Assembly (NCBI RefSeq): GCF_010015475.1
Contig: NZ_SSNI01000012.1
Span: forward strand, 1 to 64,000
Reading direction: 5' to 3'
DNA: 64,000 bases
Source: Pontibacter pamirensis
Lineage (GTDB): Bacteria > Bacteroidota > Bacteroidia > Cytophagales > Hymenobacteraceae
Shown here piece after piece: positions 39,923 to 49,017 of this stretch (within the stretch, counting starts at the first letter, position 1; every line of letters begins with the position of its first letter). Below the pieces are notes generated by a model. It made no database searches. It was not told where the DNA came from and saw nothing but the letters and a program-made list of their open reading frames with translations. Made by a program: the position numbers and the translations under genes.

Positions 39923-42736
39923 ATGCCTAAAGACACCAGTATTAAATCCGTTCTTATTATTGGTTCTGGTCCCATCATCATCGGCCAGGCCTGTGAATTC
40001 GATTACGCCGGCTCCCAGGCCGCCCGCTCGCTACGCGAGGAGGGGATAGAAGTGATACTCATCAACTCCAACCCGGCCACGATTATGACGGACCCGGTGA
40101 CGGCGGACCATGTGTATCTCAAGCCGCTGGAGAAGAAGTATATCGTTCAGATATTAGAAAAGCATAAAATCGATGCGGTGCTGCCAACGATGGGCGGCCA
40201 GACAGCATTGAATCTTGCCATTGATTGTGATAAAGCCGGTATCTGGAAAAAGTACGGCGTGCGCATCATCGGTGTGGATATCAAAGCCATCGAGACGACG
40301 GAGGACCGGGAGCAGTTCCGGCTGAAAATGATAGAGCTTGGCGTCAATGTTTGCCAGGGCGAAACGGCCACCTCCTTCCTCGAAGGGAAAGAAATTGCTC
40401 AGGAGATAGGATTTCCGCTCGTAATCCGACCGTCTTTTACATTAGGCGGCTACGGTGGTGGCTTTGTGCATACGGCGGAGGAGTTTGACGCGGCTCTTAC
40501 CCGTGGCCTGCATGCTTCTCCCACGCACGAGGTGCTGGTTGAGAAAAGCATACTTGGCTGGAAAGAATACGAGCTCGAACTGCTGCGCGATAACATCGGC
40601 AACGTCATCATTATCTGCTCCATCGAGAACTTTGACCCGATGGGCGTGCACACTGGAGACTCCATTACGGTGGCCCCGGCCATGACACTGCCGGACACGG
40701 TGTACCAGCACATGCGCGACCTGGCCATCAAAATGATGAACGGCATCGGGCAGTTTGCAGGCGGCTGTAACGTGCAGTTCTCTGTGAGCCCGGATGATGA
40801 TAGCATCATCGCGATTGAGATTAACCCCCGCGTTTCCCGTTCTTCTGCCCTTGCTTCCAAAGCCACTGGTTATCCTATCGCGAAGGTGGCTGCAAAGCTG
40901 GCTATCGGTTATAACCTGGATGAACTGAAAAATGCCATCACAAAGACCACGTCCGCCTACTTTGAGCCGGCGCTGGACTACGTGATTGTGAAGATACCAC
41001 GTTGGAACTTCGATAAGTTCCCGGGCGTGAACCGAACGCTGGGGCTGCAGATGAAGTCTGTGGGCGAGGTGATGGGTATTGGCCGTACCTTTCAGGAGGC
41101 GCTGCAGAAAGCCTGCCAGAGCCTTGAAATCAAACGCAACGGTATAGGCGCCGACGGCAAAGAGAAAACAGGCTACGACGAGCTGATCGACAGCCTGAAG
41201 AACCCCAGCTGGAACCGCCTGTTCAGCATCAAAGATGCCATGCGCATCGGTATCCCGACCAGCACCATTTACAACCTCACGAAGATCGATCCGTGGTTCC
41301 TGGCCCAGATTGAGGAACTGGACGTGATGGAGAAGGAAATTGGCAAGTATAACTTAGCCAACATACCAGCCGGCCTGCTGCGCGAAGCGAAGGTGAAAGG
41401 CTATGCCGACCGCCAGATTGCCCACCTGCTGCGCTGCAAGGAAAGTGAAGTGCACACCAAACGCACTGAATTAGGTATCAATCGTGTGTTTAAAATGGTG
41501 GATACCTGCGCCGCTGAGTTTGAGGCCAACACACCTTACTACTACAGCACCTTCGACGGCGAAAACGAGAGCATCGTAACAGACAAGAAGAAGGTAGTGG
41601 TGCTTGGCTCCGGCCCTAATCGGATCGGGCAGGGCATCGAGTTCGACTACAGCTGTGTGCATGGGGTGCTGGCGGCGAGAGAGTGCGGCTACGAGACCAT
41701 TATGATCAACTGTAACCCCGAAACGGTGAGTACAGATTTTGATATCTCTGATAAACTGTACTTCGAGCCGGTGTTCTGGGAGCATATTTACGACATCATC
41801 CTGCACGAAAAGCCCGAAGGTGTAATTGTGCAGTTAGGCGGACAGACAGCCCTGAAGCTGGCAGAGAAACTGGATCGCTTTGGCATCAAAATCTTCGGGA
41901 CCAGCTACCAGGCCCTGGACCTGGCAGAAGACCGTGGCTCTTTCTCCTCACTGCTGCGTGACCTAGGTATTCCGTACCCGCCATTTGCTGTTATTGAGTC
42001 GGCTGAGGAGGCACTGGAACTGAGCAAGGATCTGAAGTTTCCGCTGCTGGTGCGCCCGAGCTACGTGCTGGGTGGGCAGAACATGAAAATTGTGATAAAC
42101 AATAAGGAACTGGAAGCCCACGTGATCGACCTGCTGAAAGACCACCCAGGTAACAAGGTGCTGTTAGACCATTTCCTCGACAATGCCATTGAAGCAGAGG
42201 CCGACGCTATCTGCGACGGTGAAGATGTGCATATCTGCGGTATTATGGAACACATTGAGCCAGCTGGTATCCACTCCGGCGACTCTTACGCAGTGCTGCC
42301 TCCGTTTGACCTGAGCGAGAACGTGCTTAACCAGATTGAAGAGTATACCAAGAAAATTGCGGTAGCGTTGCGAACAGTTGGTGTCATCAACATCCAGTTC
42401 GCCATCAAAAATGAAACGGTATACATCATTGAGGCCAACCCGCGTGCTTCGCGTACATTCCCGTTCATCGCGAAAGCGTACAGAGAGCCGTACATCAACT
42501 ACGCCACCAAGATTATGCTGGGCGAGAAGAAGGTGAAGGACTTTGAGTTTAACCCTTACAAGCACGGGTATGCCATCAAAGTGCCGGTGTTCTCTTACAA
42601 CAAGTTCCCGGAAGTGAATAAGGAGCTTGGCCCGGAGATGAAATCAACCGGTGAGGCCATCTACTTCATTGATGACCTGGATGACGATTACTTCACCCAG
42701 GTATACTCTGAAAGAAACCTGTACTTAAGTAAGTAA
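39923..42736 (+). CDS. carB: Carbamoyl-phosphate synthase large subunit, no MGS domain
   Basis: A 937-aa enzyme that makes carbamoyl phosphate from bicarbonate, ammonia (from CarA) and 2 ATP, for arginine and pyrimidine synthesis. Both synthetase halves are complete: the first begins IGSGPIIIGQACEFDYAGSQ, the second LGSGPNRIGQGIEFDYSC. ATP-grasp motifs RPSFTLGGYGGGFV and RPSYVLGGQNMKIV are present. The protein stops right after the second synthetase half (ERNLYLSK); the approximately 140-residue C-terminal MGS-like allosteric domain of the E. coli enzyme (1073 aa) is absent. carA is not in the window. A consensus promoter precedes it. Confidence 0.95.
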   Translation: MPKDTSIKSVLIIGSGPIIIGQACEFDYAGSQAARSLREEGIEVILINSNPATIMTDPVTADHVYLKPLEKKYIVQILEKHKIDAVLPTMGGQTALNLAIDCDKAGIWKKYGVRIIGVDIKAIETTEDREQFRLKMIELGVNVCQGETATSFLEGKEIAQEIGFPLVIRPSFTLGGYGGGFVHTAEEFDAALTRGLHASPTHEVLVEKSILGWKEYELELLRDNIGNVIIICSIENFDPMGVHTGDSITVAPAMTLPDTVYQHMRDLAIKMMNGIGQFAGGCNVQFSVSPDDDSIIAIEINPRVSRSSALASKATGYPIAKVAAKLAIGYNLDELKNAITKTTSAYFEPALDYVIVKIPRWNFDKFPGVNRTLGLQMKSVGEVMGIGRTFQEALQKACQSLEIKRNGIGADGKEKTGYDELIDSLKNPSWNRLFSIKDAMRIGIPTSTIYNLTKIDPWFLAQIEELDVMEKEIGKYNLANIPAGLLREAKVKGYADRQIAHLLRCKESEVHTKRTELGINRVFKMVDTCAAEFEANTPYYYSTFDGENESIVTDKKKVVVLGSGPNRIGQGIEFDYSCVHGVLAARECGYETIMINCNPETVSTDFDISDKLYFEPVFWEHIYDIILHEKPEGVIVQLGGQTALKLAEKLDRFGIKIFGTSYQALDLAEDRGSFSSLLRDLGIPYPPFAVIESAEEALELSKDLKFPLLVRPSYVLGGQNMKIVINNKELEAHVIDLLKDHPGNKVLLDHFLDNAIEAEADAICDGEDVHICGIMEHIEPAGIHSGDSYAVLPPFDLSENVLNQIEEYTKKIAVALRTVGVINIQFAIKNETVYIIEANPRASRTFPFIAKAYREPYINYATKIMLGEKKVKDFEFNPYKHGYAIKVPVFSYNKFPEVNKELGPEMKSTGEAIYFIDDLDDDYFTQVYSERNLYLSK

Positions 42737-42760
42737 CTCCAGTAGCTAAACCAAAATGCA

Positions 42761-42791
42761 AAGCCTCCTCAGCAATGAGGGGGCTTTTTGT
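42761..42791 (+). terminator. carB terminator
   Basis: AAGCCTCCTCA (42761-42771) pairs with TGAGGGGGCTT (42776-42786) with one G-T pair and a GCAA loop, followed by a T-run. Confidence 0.9.
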
Positions 42792-42924
42792 TGCCGCTGG
42801 TTCAAAGGCTGTAACTTGGTCTTCAAAGGCGCTGCCTTTATGAGGCTCTGTGAACAATAAGATATGACTGGTTATCTCTTCCAGGAACTAACCCGATCGC
42901 AAATGCATTTTAAGGTATACTTCC

Positions 42925-42932
42925 TATCTTTG
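42925..42932 (+). promoter_or_regulatory. Candidate -7 box for the DUF4834-YfhO pair
   Basis: TATCTTTG fits the -7 consensus but the -33 element is poor and the leader to the 43038 ATG would be about 100 nt. Confidence 0.35.
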
Positions 42933-43037
42933 CGGACATTACGCCAAAAAGGCATATAACAAAGTTTTGGCAGAGGAGTTGTAAGTAAATATGGGTACTG
43001 TTTTTGCAGTATGTACCTTACGTAAGAGAGCTTTATC

Positions 43038-43328
43038 ATGATCAAATTCATATTCACCGTACTACTCATTATTTTCTTCATCCGTATGGTTGCACCAGTG
43101 TTGTTCAGGTGGCTGTTGGGGATGTTCATTAAGAAGAAAGTGCGCAACGGCACCTTCTTTTACTCTAACATGCACCAGCAGCAACGCCAGCAACAAGCCC
43201 CCCACAGTAACGGCAGCCAGCAGAACGGCAGAGCTAAGGGCAACGTGAAGATCGACTATATTCCAGAGAAACCGGAGCGGAAGGATTTCAACGGTGGGGA
43301 ATATGTCGATTATGAAGAAGTGAAATAA
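43038..43328 (+). CDS. DUF4834 family small membrane protein
   Basis: A 96-aa protein with an N-terminal membrane helix (FIFTVLLIIFFIRMVAPVLFRWLLG), a basic step (KKKVRNGTFFYS), a Gln-rich middle (HQQQRQQQAP) and a conserved C-terminus (KVKIDYIPEKP-like, here NVKIDYIPEKPERKDFNGGEYVDYEEVK). This matches DUF4834, a Bacteroidota-specific family. It lies 42 bp before the YfhO gene; this order is common in the phylum. Function unknown, with the C-terminal tail predicted cytoplasmic. Confidence 0.85.
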   Translation: MIKFIFTVLLIIFFIRMVAPVLFRWLLGMFIKKKVRNGTFFYSNMHQQQRQQQAPHSNGSQQNGRAKGNVKIDYIPEKPERKDFNGGEYVDYEEVK

Positions 43329-43370
43329 AACTGTTATCTTTCAACCTCTATTCTGAGGTTTTTGAAAGTT

Positions 43371-45818
43371 ATGACAACCACTTCCTTCGATTTTAAGCGG
43401 GATGCCTTACCACACATCATCGCTGTTCTTATTTTCCTGATTTTAACGGCCGTATACTTCTCACCGGTTCTTTTTCAGGACAAAGGCCTGGCGCAGAACG
43501 ACATCCAGCAGTTCCAGGGCAGCGCCAGAGAAATACAGAATTACCGTGAGACTACTGGCGAAGAGGCGCTCTGGACGAACTCCATGTTCAGCGGTATGCC
43601 CGCCTACCTGATCAACACGCACTTCCCCGGCGACTGGTCCCGATACATTCACTCTGCTTTGACTTTTAACCTGCCAGCCCTGGCGGGTAATATCTTTGCG
43701 ACACTGATTTGTGCTTACATTCTGCTGGTGGCTATGGGCATGAGCTCGTGGCTGGCCATTGTAGGCGCCATCGCCTTCTCCCTCACCTCCTACAACATCA
43801 TTATATTAGAGGCAGGCCATAATACAAAGTCCTTAACAATTGCCTACATCCCGATGGTGCTGGCTGGCCTGATTTACGCGCTGCGCCGCAACCTCTGGAT
43901 TGGAGCCGCGCTGTTTGCCGTAGGCCTGACGATGAACCTGCACTTCAACCACCTGCAGATGACGTATTACATGCTGCTGCTGATAATCGTTTTTGCGGTG
44001 GTAGAGATAGTCTACGCCATCAAGCACGGCACCTTTGCAGAGCTTCTGAAGCGCGGACTAGTGTTGGCAGTAGCGGCTATACTGGCTGTGGGCGTTAACT
44101 TCGGAAGACTGTACACTACTGCTGAATACAGCGAGCACAGCATTCGGGGCAAGTCAGAACTGACACAGCCAAACAGCGGAGAGCGTGTTGGCAGTGGCTT
44201 GGACAGGGAGTATGCCTTTAACTGGAGTTATGGCATCAGCGAAACCATGACCCTGCTTATCCCCGACTTTTACGGCGGTAGCAGTGCTGCTTCCTTAGAA
44301 ACAGACTCAGAAACCTACAGTGCCTTTACCAGAATGGGCGTGCCGCCGGTGCAGGCAGAGCAGATCGTGAAACAGGGCTTGCCGATTTACTGGGGCCCTC
44401 AGCCAATGACCAGTGGGCCTGTATACGTGGGAGCCATTGTATGCTTCCTGTTTGTACTGGGCATTTTTATTGTGAACAAACGCTGGGTGAGTTGGCTGGT
44501 AGCCGGCACCATACTCTCCTTTATGCTGGCGTGGGGAAAGAACTTTGAAGCCTTTAACTACTTCATGTTCGATTATTTCCCGGGCTACAACAAATTCAGA
44601 GCTGTATCCTCGGCCTTGGTTATTGCCCAGATTACCATGCCCTTCCTCGCGATACTGGCTCTCTGGAAACTCATCAATGAAAGAGGTCGCATAGAAGGGC
44701 TTGATAAGAAGCTCCTCATCTCAGGCGGTATTACAGCAGGAATTTGCTTGCTCGTGTGGCTTTTCGCCGGAACAGCAAGCTTTGTAGGTGGCTCTGATCA
44801 GCAACTGATGCAGGCCCAGTTCCCTATTGATGCAATTCGTGCCGACCGCGAAAGCATGATGCGCAGCGATGCCTTCCGTTCCTTTGCGTTTATCCTGTTA
44901 GCTGTAGGTTTACTGTACTTCTTTGTAAAGAACAAGCTTTCTGCTACTGTGGCCATTGCAGGTGTTGGTGTACTGCTGCTGGTAGATTTGTGGAGCGTAG
45001 ACAAGCGTTACCTGAACAATACTGATTTTAAGCAAAACGTAGTAGCCAACTACTTCCAGCCTACGCCAGTCGATCAGTTGATTATGCAGGACCAGGACCT
45101 GAGTTTCCGGGTTATTAACCTGCCGAACCCATTCAACGAAGCCCGCACCTCTTACTATCACAAATCGATTGGAGGTTACCACGGTGCGAAGCTGCGTCGT
45201 TACCAGGACCTGATTGATCGCCACATTGCACGTAACAACCTAGAAGTTTACCGCATGCTGAATACGCGCTACGCAATTACAGGTGATCCAAAACAGCCGG
45301 TGCAGCGTGTGCCGGGTGCCTTGGGCAATGCCTGGTTTGTGGAGGAAGTAAACCCGGTGCAGTCGCCGGATGAAGAGTTGGATGCCCTGACTATGTTTGA
45401 TGCTGGCACCACCGCTGTGGTAGACGTAACGAAGTTCCCTGTTGAGGAGCGTAATTTTACGGCTGATAACGCCAACATTGAACTAGTGGAGTACCAGCCA
45501 AATTACCTGAAGTATGAGTACCAGGCAGCGGAAGGAGGCCTGGTGGTGTTCTCTGAAGTATACTATGCTGATGGCTGGCAGGCTTACCTCGACGGCCAGC
45601 CCGTAGATCACATCCGTGCCAACTATGTGCTGCGTGCGATGCAGGTGCCTGCCGGGCAGCATACCATCGAGTTCAGGTTTGCTCCAAAGGCTTATACGCT
45701 GGGCAACACTGTCTCACTTGTGTCGTCTATTCTGTTGCTGCTGGTGATAGTAGGAGCCATTGCTTACGGTGTGAAGAAGAAACCAACAAAAGAAGTACCT
45801 GTAGTAGAGAAAGTGTAA
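43371..45818 (+). CDS. YfhO family membrane protein
   Basis: An 815-aa protein with about 12-14 membrane helices (first AVLIFLILTAVYFSPVLF) and a C-terminal periplasmic domain with beta character. It belongs to the YfhO/GT-C-like family: SAREIQNYRETTGEEALWTNSMFSGMPAYLI in the first loop has the family's acidic/aromatic signature, and NKFRAVSSALVIAQI is conserved. Gram-positive members glycosylate lipoteichoic acids; here a surface sugar transfer role is inferred. The start is the ATG at 43371, 9 bp inside a longer TTG frame. The 3' UTR carries GTTAGA-type repeats. Confidence 0.85.
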   Translation: MTTTSFDFKRDALPHIIAVLIFLILTAVYFSPVLFQDKGLAQNDIQQFQGSAREIQNYRETTGEEALWTNSMFSGMPAYLINTHFPGDWSRYIHSALTFNLPALAGNIFATLICAYILLVAMGMSSWLAIVGAIAFSLTSYNIIILEAGHNTKSLTIAYIPMVLAGLIYALRRNLWIGAALFAVGLTMNLHFNHLQMTYYMLLLIIVFAVVEIVYAIKHGTFAELLKRGLVLAVAAILAVGVNFGRLYTTAEYSEHSIRGKSELTQPNSGERVGSGLDREYAFNWSYGISETMTLLIPDFYGGSSAASLETDSETYSAFTRMGVPPVQAEQIVKQGLPIYWGPQPMTSGPVYVGAIVCFLFVLGIFIVNKRWVSWLVAGTILSFMLAWGKNFEAFNYFMFDYFPGYNKFRAVSSALVIAQITMPFLAILALWKLINERGRIEGLDKKLLISGGITAGICLLVWLFAGTASFVGGSDQQLMQAQFPIDAIRADRESMMRSDAFRSFAFILLAVGLLYFFVKNKLSATVAIAGVGVLLLVDLWSVDKRYLNNTDFKQNVVANYFQPTPVDQLIMQDQDLSFRVINLPNPFNEARTSYYHKSIGGYHGAKLRRYQDLIDRHIARNNLEVYRMLNTRYAITGDPKQPVQRVPGALGNAWFVEEVNPVQSPDEELDALTMFDAGTTAVVDVTKFPVEERNFTADNANIELVEYQPNYLKYEYQAAEGGLVVFSEVYYADGWQAYLDGQPVDHIRANYVLRAMQVPAGQHTIEFRFAPKAYTLGNTVSLVSSILLLLVIVGAIAYGVKKKPTKEVPVVEKV

Positions 45819-45824
45819 GTGAGT

Positions 45825-45880
45825 TGAAAAGTTAGAGAGTTTGGGAGTTAGAAAGTTAGAGAGTTAGAAAGTTGAGGGAG
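45825..45880 (+). repeat. GTTAGAAAGTT-type short tandem repeat
   Basis: At least five degenerate copies of AGTTAGA(A/G)AGTT follow the YfhO stop by a few bases. Related copies occur at 27631-27659, 48999-49040, 49571-49606, 53420-53546 and 55083-55103. Some are in the opposite orientation. Confidence 0.75.
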
Positions 45881-45956
45881 GTATAAATCACATATTGAGG
45901 CAAATCCTAAATATCCTTCTTTCACCCTGTAAATCCTGATTCAGACAATAAATAAG

Positions 45957-45986
45957 AGCCTCAGCCAACGCTGAGGCTTCTTTTTG
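45957..45986 (+). terminator. Terminator-like hairpin just before the PLP enzyme start
   Basis: AGCCTCAGC (45957-45965) pairs with GCTGAGGCT (45970-45978), loop CAAC, then TCTTTTTG. It ends five bases before the next ATG (45991), leaving no space for a promoter, so it acts as a YfhO terminator with readthrough or as an attenuator of the PLP gene. Confidence 0.75.
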
Positions 45987-45990
45987 AAAC

Positions 45991-46890
45991 ATGGAAACAC
46001 CACTGCAACAATTAAAAGACTCACTCCTGCAGGAACACCAGGTAGCGCTTTGGATAAAGCGGGAGGACTTGCTGCACCCCGATATATCAGGCAATAAATG
46101 GCGTAAGCTGAAATATAACCTGCAGGAGGCAGAACAGCTGCAACACCACACACTGCTGACCTTCGGCGGTGCCTACTCTAACCACATTGCGGCTACAGCG
46201 GCAGCGGGCAAAGCGTTCGGCTTCAAAACAGTCGGTGTTATCCGGGGAGAGGAGCACCTGCCGTTGAACCCCACACTCCGCTTTGCCACCTCCTGCGGCA
46301 TGCAACTGCAATATGTGTCCCGCGAAAAGTACCGGCAGAAAGATGACCCTGCTTTTCTGCAGGAGCTGTCGGAACAGTACTATCAGCCTTATGTACTACC
46401 AGAGGGAGGCACTAACAATTTAGCGGTAAAAGGCTGCACCGAAATCATAGAAGATATTGCCATTGACTATGACTACATATGCTGCGCATCCGGAACAGGT
46501 GGCACAGTGGCAGGCATTATAGCAGGACTGGCGGGGGAGAAGCAGGTACTGGCATTTTCGGCGCTAAAAGGTGGTGATTTTCTGCAAAAGGAAATACAGC
46601 AGCTGATTTACAAATACAGTGTTCAAACCTATCACAACTGGCAACTTATTACTGACTACCACTTCGGCGGCTACGCAAAAGTAAAGCCGGAACTGCTGAC
46701 TTTTATGCAGGCCTTTCAAAGTCAGTACCATATCCCGCTGGAACCAGTCTACACCGGCAAAATGATGTACGGTCTCTTCGACTTGATTCGGCAAGGCTAC
46801 TTCCCCAAAGGCAGCCGCGTTGTGGCTATTCATACCGGTGGCTTACAGGGCAACGCCGGTTTCAAGGAGCGGCTGGGGGTGGAGGTATAA
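45991..46890 (+). CDS. PLP-dependent D-cysteine desulfhydrase/ACC deaminase family
   Basis: A 299-aa fold-type II PLP enzyme. The motif SGNKWRKLKYN near the N-terminus includes the probable PLP lysine (K36 in GNKW), and GGAYSNHIAATAAAG, PEGGTNNLAVKG and ASGTGGTVAGIIAGL form the cofactor-phosphate loop. Family members desulfhydrate D-cysteine or deaminate 1-aminocyclopropane-1-carboxylate; residues that would separate the two are not decisive here. Length is normal for the shorter branch. The 5' leader is nearly all taken by a terminator hairpin. Confidence 0.88.
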   Translation: METPLQQLKDSLLQEHQVALWIKREDLLHPDISGNKWRKLKYNLQEAEQLQHHTLLTFGGAYSNHIAATAAAGKAFGFKTVGVIRGEEHLPLNPTLRFATSCGMQLQYVSREKYRQKDDPAFLQELSEQYYQPYVLPEGGTNNLAVKGCTEIIEDIAIDYDYICCASGTGGTVAGIIAGLAGEKQVLAFSALKGGDFLQKEIQQLIYKYSVQTYHNWQLITDYHFGGYAKVKPELLTFMQAFQSQYHIPLEPVYTGKMMYGLFDLIRQGYFPKGSRVVAIHTGGLQGNAGFKERLGVEV

Positions 46891-48069
46891 CTATCGCGAG
46901 GTTCCGGTTTTCCACTTTTCAATTTGCCAGCTTATTCCTGTGGCTCCAAAGGCGAAAACAATGAACACGATACTCATCAGGAAGCGCCCGGTTTCGTTTT
47001 CGCTTGTAATGGTAGTGATGAATGCCTGCTGTAGCACCAGTAACACGCTAAATATCCTGATAGGTAGCGGAATACGGTCTTTCAATAGCGCAATAGCTCC
47101 GAACAAATACAAGGGGTAGAGAAGCAGCGCAATCATGGTGTTATGGAATACTGAAAAGAAAGGCTTTACATTTCCCCAGAAAAGCAGAAACCGCAAGGCA
47201 GACATCCGAAAAAAGTAGGAGGTATTGTCGCGTACAAAAAGGTAGAGCTTTGTAAGCGGGGAGGCGTGCTCTGGAGGCATGATGATGGGCTTATCTGAAT
47301 GCACCAACAGGCCCTTATACAGGTAAATCACCTCTCCTTTTTCATAGGTTTCTACTACTGTAAAAGACTGCAGCAGGTACTGGTCCACAACCAGGATGGA
47401 AGCAAGCGGCACAACAAGAACGACCAGTAAGAGCAACCGGCGGGCCTGTTTAGTAGGCGCTGCCAGATAAGCTATCGTAATCAGGTATGCCATATAGGCG
47501 ACCAATGCAATAAAACCATTTGGCCGAACCAGCGCCACATAAAGCAGCACCGGAACTGCCCAAAGCGACTGCCTCACCGAGTCCGCTTTCACAATTAGGT
47601 AGAACGCAAACATCAGCAGGCTGACATACAGTGACTCCGTCATAATAAAGGCATGAAACAGTTGCAGATCATACCATATAATCAGCACAAAAGTGGCGAG
47701 GGCAGGAGCGAGTGCGTTGCCGGCCAAAAGTTTTGTCGTGCGGTAGAAGAACATAGTGGCAACACCTGAAAGTAAGGTCTGCACAATAATGACTCCTTTC
47801 AAACAAAGACCCAGCTTAAACAGAAGTGCGAGAAACAGCGGGTAACCCAGGTGCTTAATGTAGTAGTTGTTAGCGAAGTAAAAGTCGTCTGCAATGGCGT
47901 GGGCATAGGTTAAGTACTCCCTGGAGTCATCGGTGGTGCGGACGCCATATTTCCAGAAAAGCACCGTATGCAGCACTATCCAAAGCACTGCTAGCGCCAC
48001 CTGGATTCTCATTTCGGCTGCGGGGCTTAGCTGGGGGTGAGGCAGCACTGCCTGTAACTTATTGGGCAT
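46891..48069 (-). CDS. GT-C type glycosyltransferase-like membrane protein
   Basis: A 392-aa polytopic protein with about ten helices. Its first periplasmic loop carries the DDSREYLTYAHAIADDFYFANNYY segment, an acidic-residue pattern typical of GT-C enzymes that use polyprenyl-linked sugars, and the helices thereafter (HAFIMTESLYVSLLMFAFYL, VALVRPNGFIALV) fit. The ATG at 48069 is preferred to one 15 codons upstream because it places the hydrophobic N-terminus normally. Substrate unknown. Divergent from the DUF4230 gene. Confidence 0.75.
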   Translation of the reverse strand: MPNKLQAVLPHPQLSPAAEMRIQVALAVLWIVLHTVLFWKYGVRTTDDSREYLTYAHAIADDFYFANNYYIKHLGYPLFLALLFKLGLCLKGVIIVQTLLSGVATMFFYRTTKLLAGNALAPALATFVLIIWYDLQLFHAFIMTESLYVSLLMFAFYLIVKADSVRQSLWAVPVLLYVALVRPNGFIALVAYMAYLITIAYLAAPTKQARRLLLLVVLVVPLASILVVDQYLLQSFTVVETYEKGEVIYLYKGLLVHSDKPIIMPPEHASPLTKLYLFVRDNTSYFFRMSALRFLLFWGNVKPFFSVFHNTMIALLLYPLYLFGAIALLKDRIPLPIRIFSVLLVLQQAFITTITSENETGRFLMSIVFIVFAFGATGISWQIEKWKTGTSR

Positions 48070-48135
48070 GATTTGTGTTGAAATAGCGTAAAAGTAATAT
48101 AATTTCACGCGCATCTAAAAAACTTATTCCTCTAC

Positions 48136-48771
48136 ATGCCCCTGCTCCGCCTCCTGTTTAAACTCATTCCCTGGATTCTTATCCTTGTGGCTGGTATTTT
48201 TTTCTGGCGCATCTTCGGAAGCTATTTTGATAAAGATGAGAAGGAAAAGGTGCCGGAGGTGGTGGTAAACTTTAATACGGTGTTGACCTCAGTGGAAGAC
48301 ATGGGCCGTATGGAACTGGTGCGCTACAATTTTAAAGACGTGGTGGAGTATGAGAAAACCGTCTCCCGCTTTATACCTAACTCTAAATTGGTGCTCATCG
48401 TGTCTGGTGAAGCCGTGGGCTGTGTGGATTTTGCCAAAATCACGCAGGCTGATATCCAGTTTCAGGGAGATACGCTGGTGCAGGTGGCTTTGCCTGCCCC
48501 CGAAATCTGCTACTATAAAGTAGACCACAGCAAATCAAAGGTATTCAGCAAAGAAAACACTTACTTTCAGGATGCAGAGTTGGTGGAGGAAGGGTACAAG
48601 TATGCCGAGCAGAACGTAAAGAAGGCCGCCCTGAACTCCGGCATCCTGCGCCAGACGACAGTAAATGCTGAGAAAATACTAAAGCCCATGCTGGAGGAAA
48701 TCACCGGCCGCCGCGTCGTGCTGGTGCCGCAGCGCAGAATCCAAAACCCGCAAGTGCCGCCGAAGCGTTAG
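48136..48771 (+). CDS. DUF4230 family protein
   Basis: A 211-aa protein with one N-terminal membrane helix (LLFKLIPWILILVAGIFFWRIF) and a long periplasmic or cytoplasmic part. NTVLTSVEDMGRMELVRYNFKDVVEYE, KLVLIVSGEAVGCVDFAKI and DTLVQVALPAPEICYYKVDHS are DUF4230 features, and a C-terminal GRRVVLVPQRR is included. The family has no known function. No signal cleavage expected, so anchored to the inner membrane. Confidence 0.85.
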   Translation: MPLLRLLFKLIPWILILVAGIFFWRIFGSYFDKDEKEKVPEVVVNFNTVLTSVEDMGRMELVRYNFKDVVEYEKTVSRFIPNSKLVLIVSGEAVGCVDFAKITQADIQFQGDTLVQVALPAPEICYYKVDHSKSKVFSKENTYFQDAELVEEGYKYAEQNVKKAALNSGILRQTTVNAEKILKPMLEEITGRRVVLVPQRRIQNPQVPPKR

Positions 48772-49017
48772 AGGCGACACACGTATCATGTATTTCGTAG
48801 CACGAGTTTGATACTGAAAACTATATATAATTTAGGACAGCACGGGGCAGGTGCAAGGAACTCTCTGTCTGTTTAGCAGAGGCTATAACGGGAAACTAGC
48901 TTTTAGGAGAGGGCTGGGGAGAGATTATTTTACACAAGTGATTTTAGGGACTCAAGCCTACGCTACGTCACCGGTTAGATACCGGCGCCAGTAGTTCCTT
49001 TTCGACTTTCTAACTTT

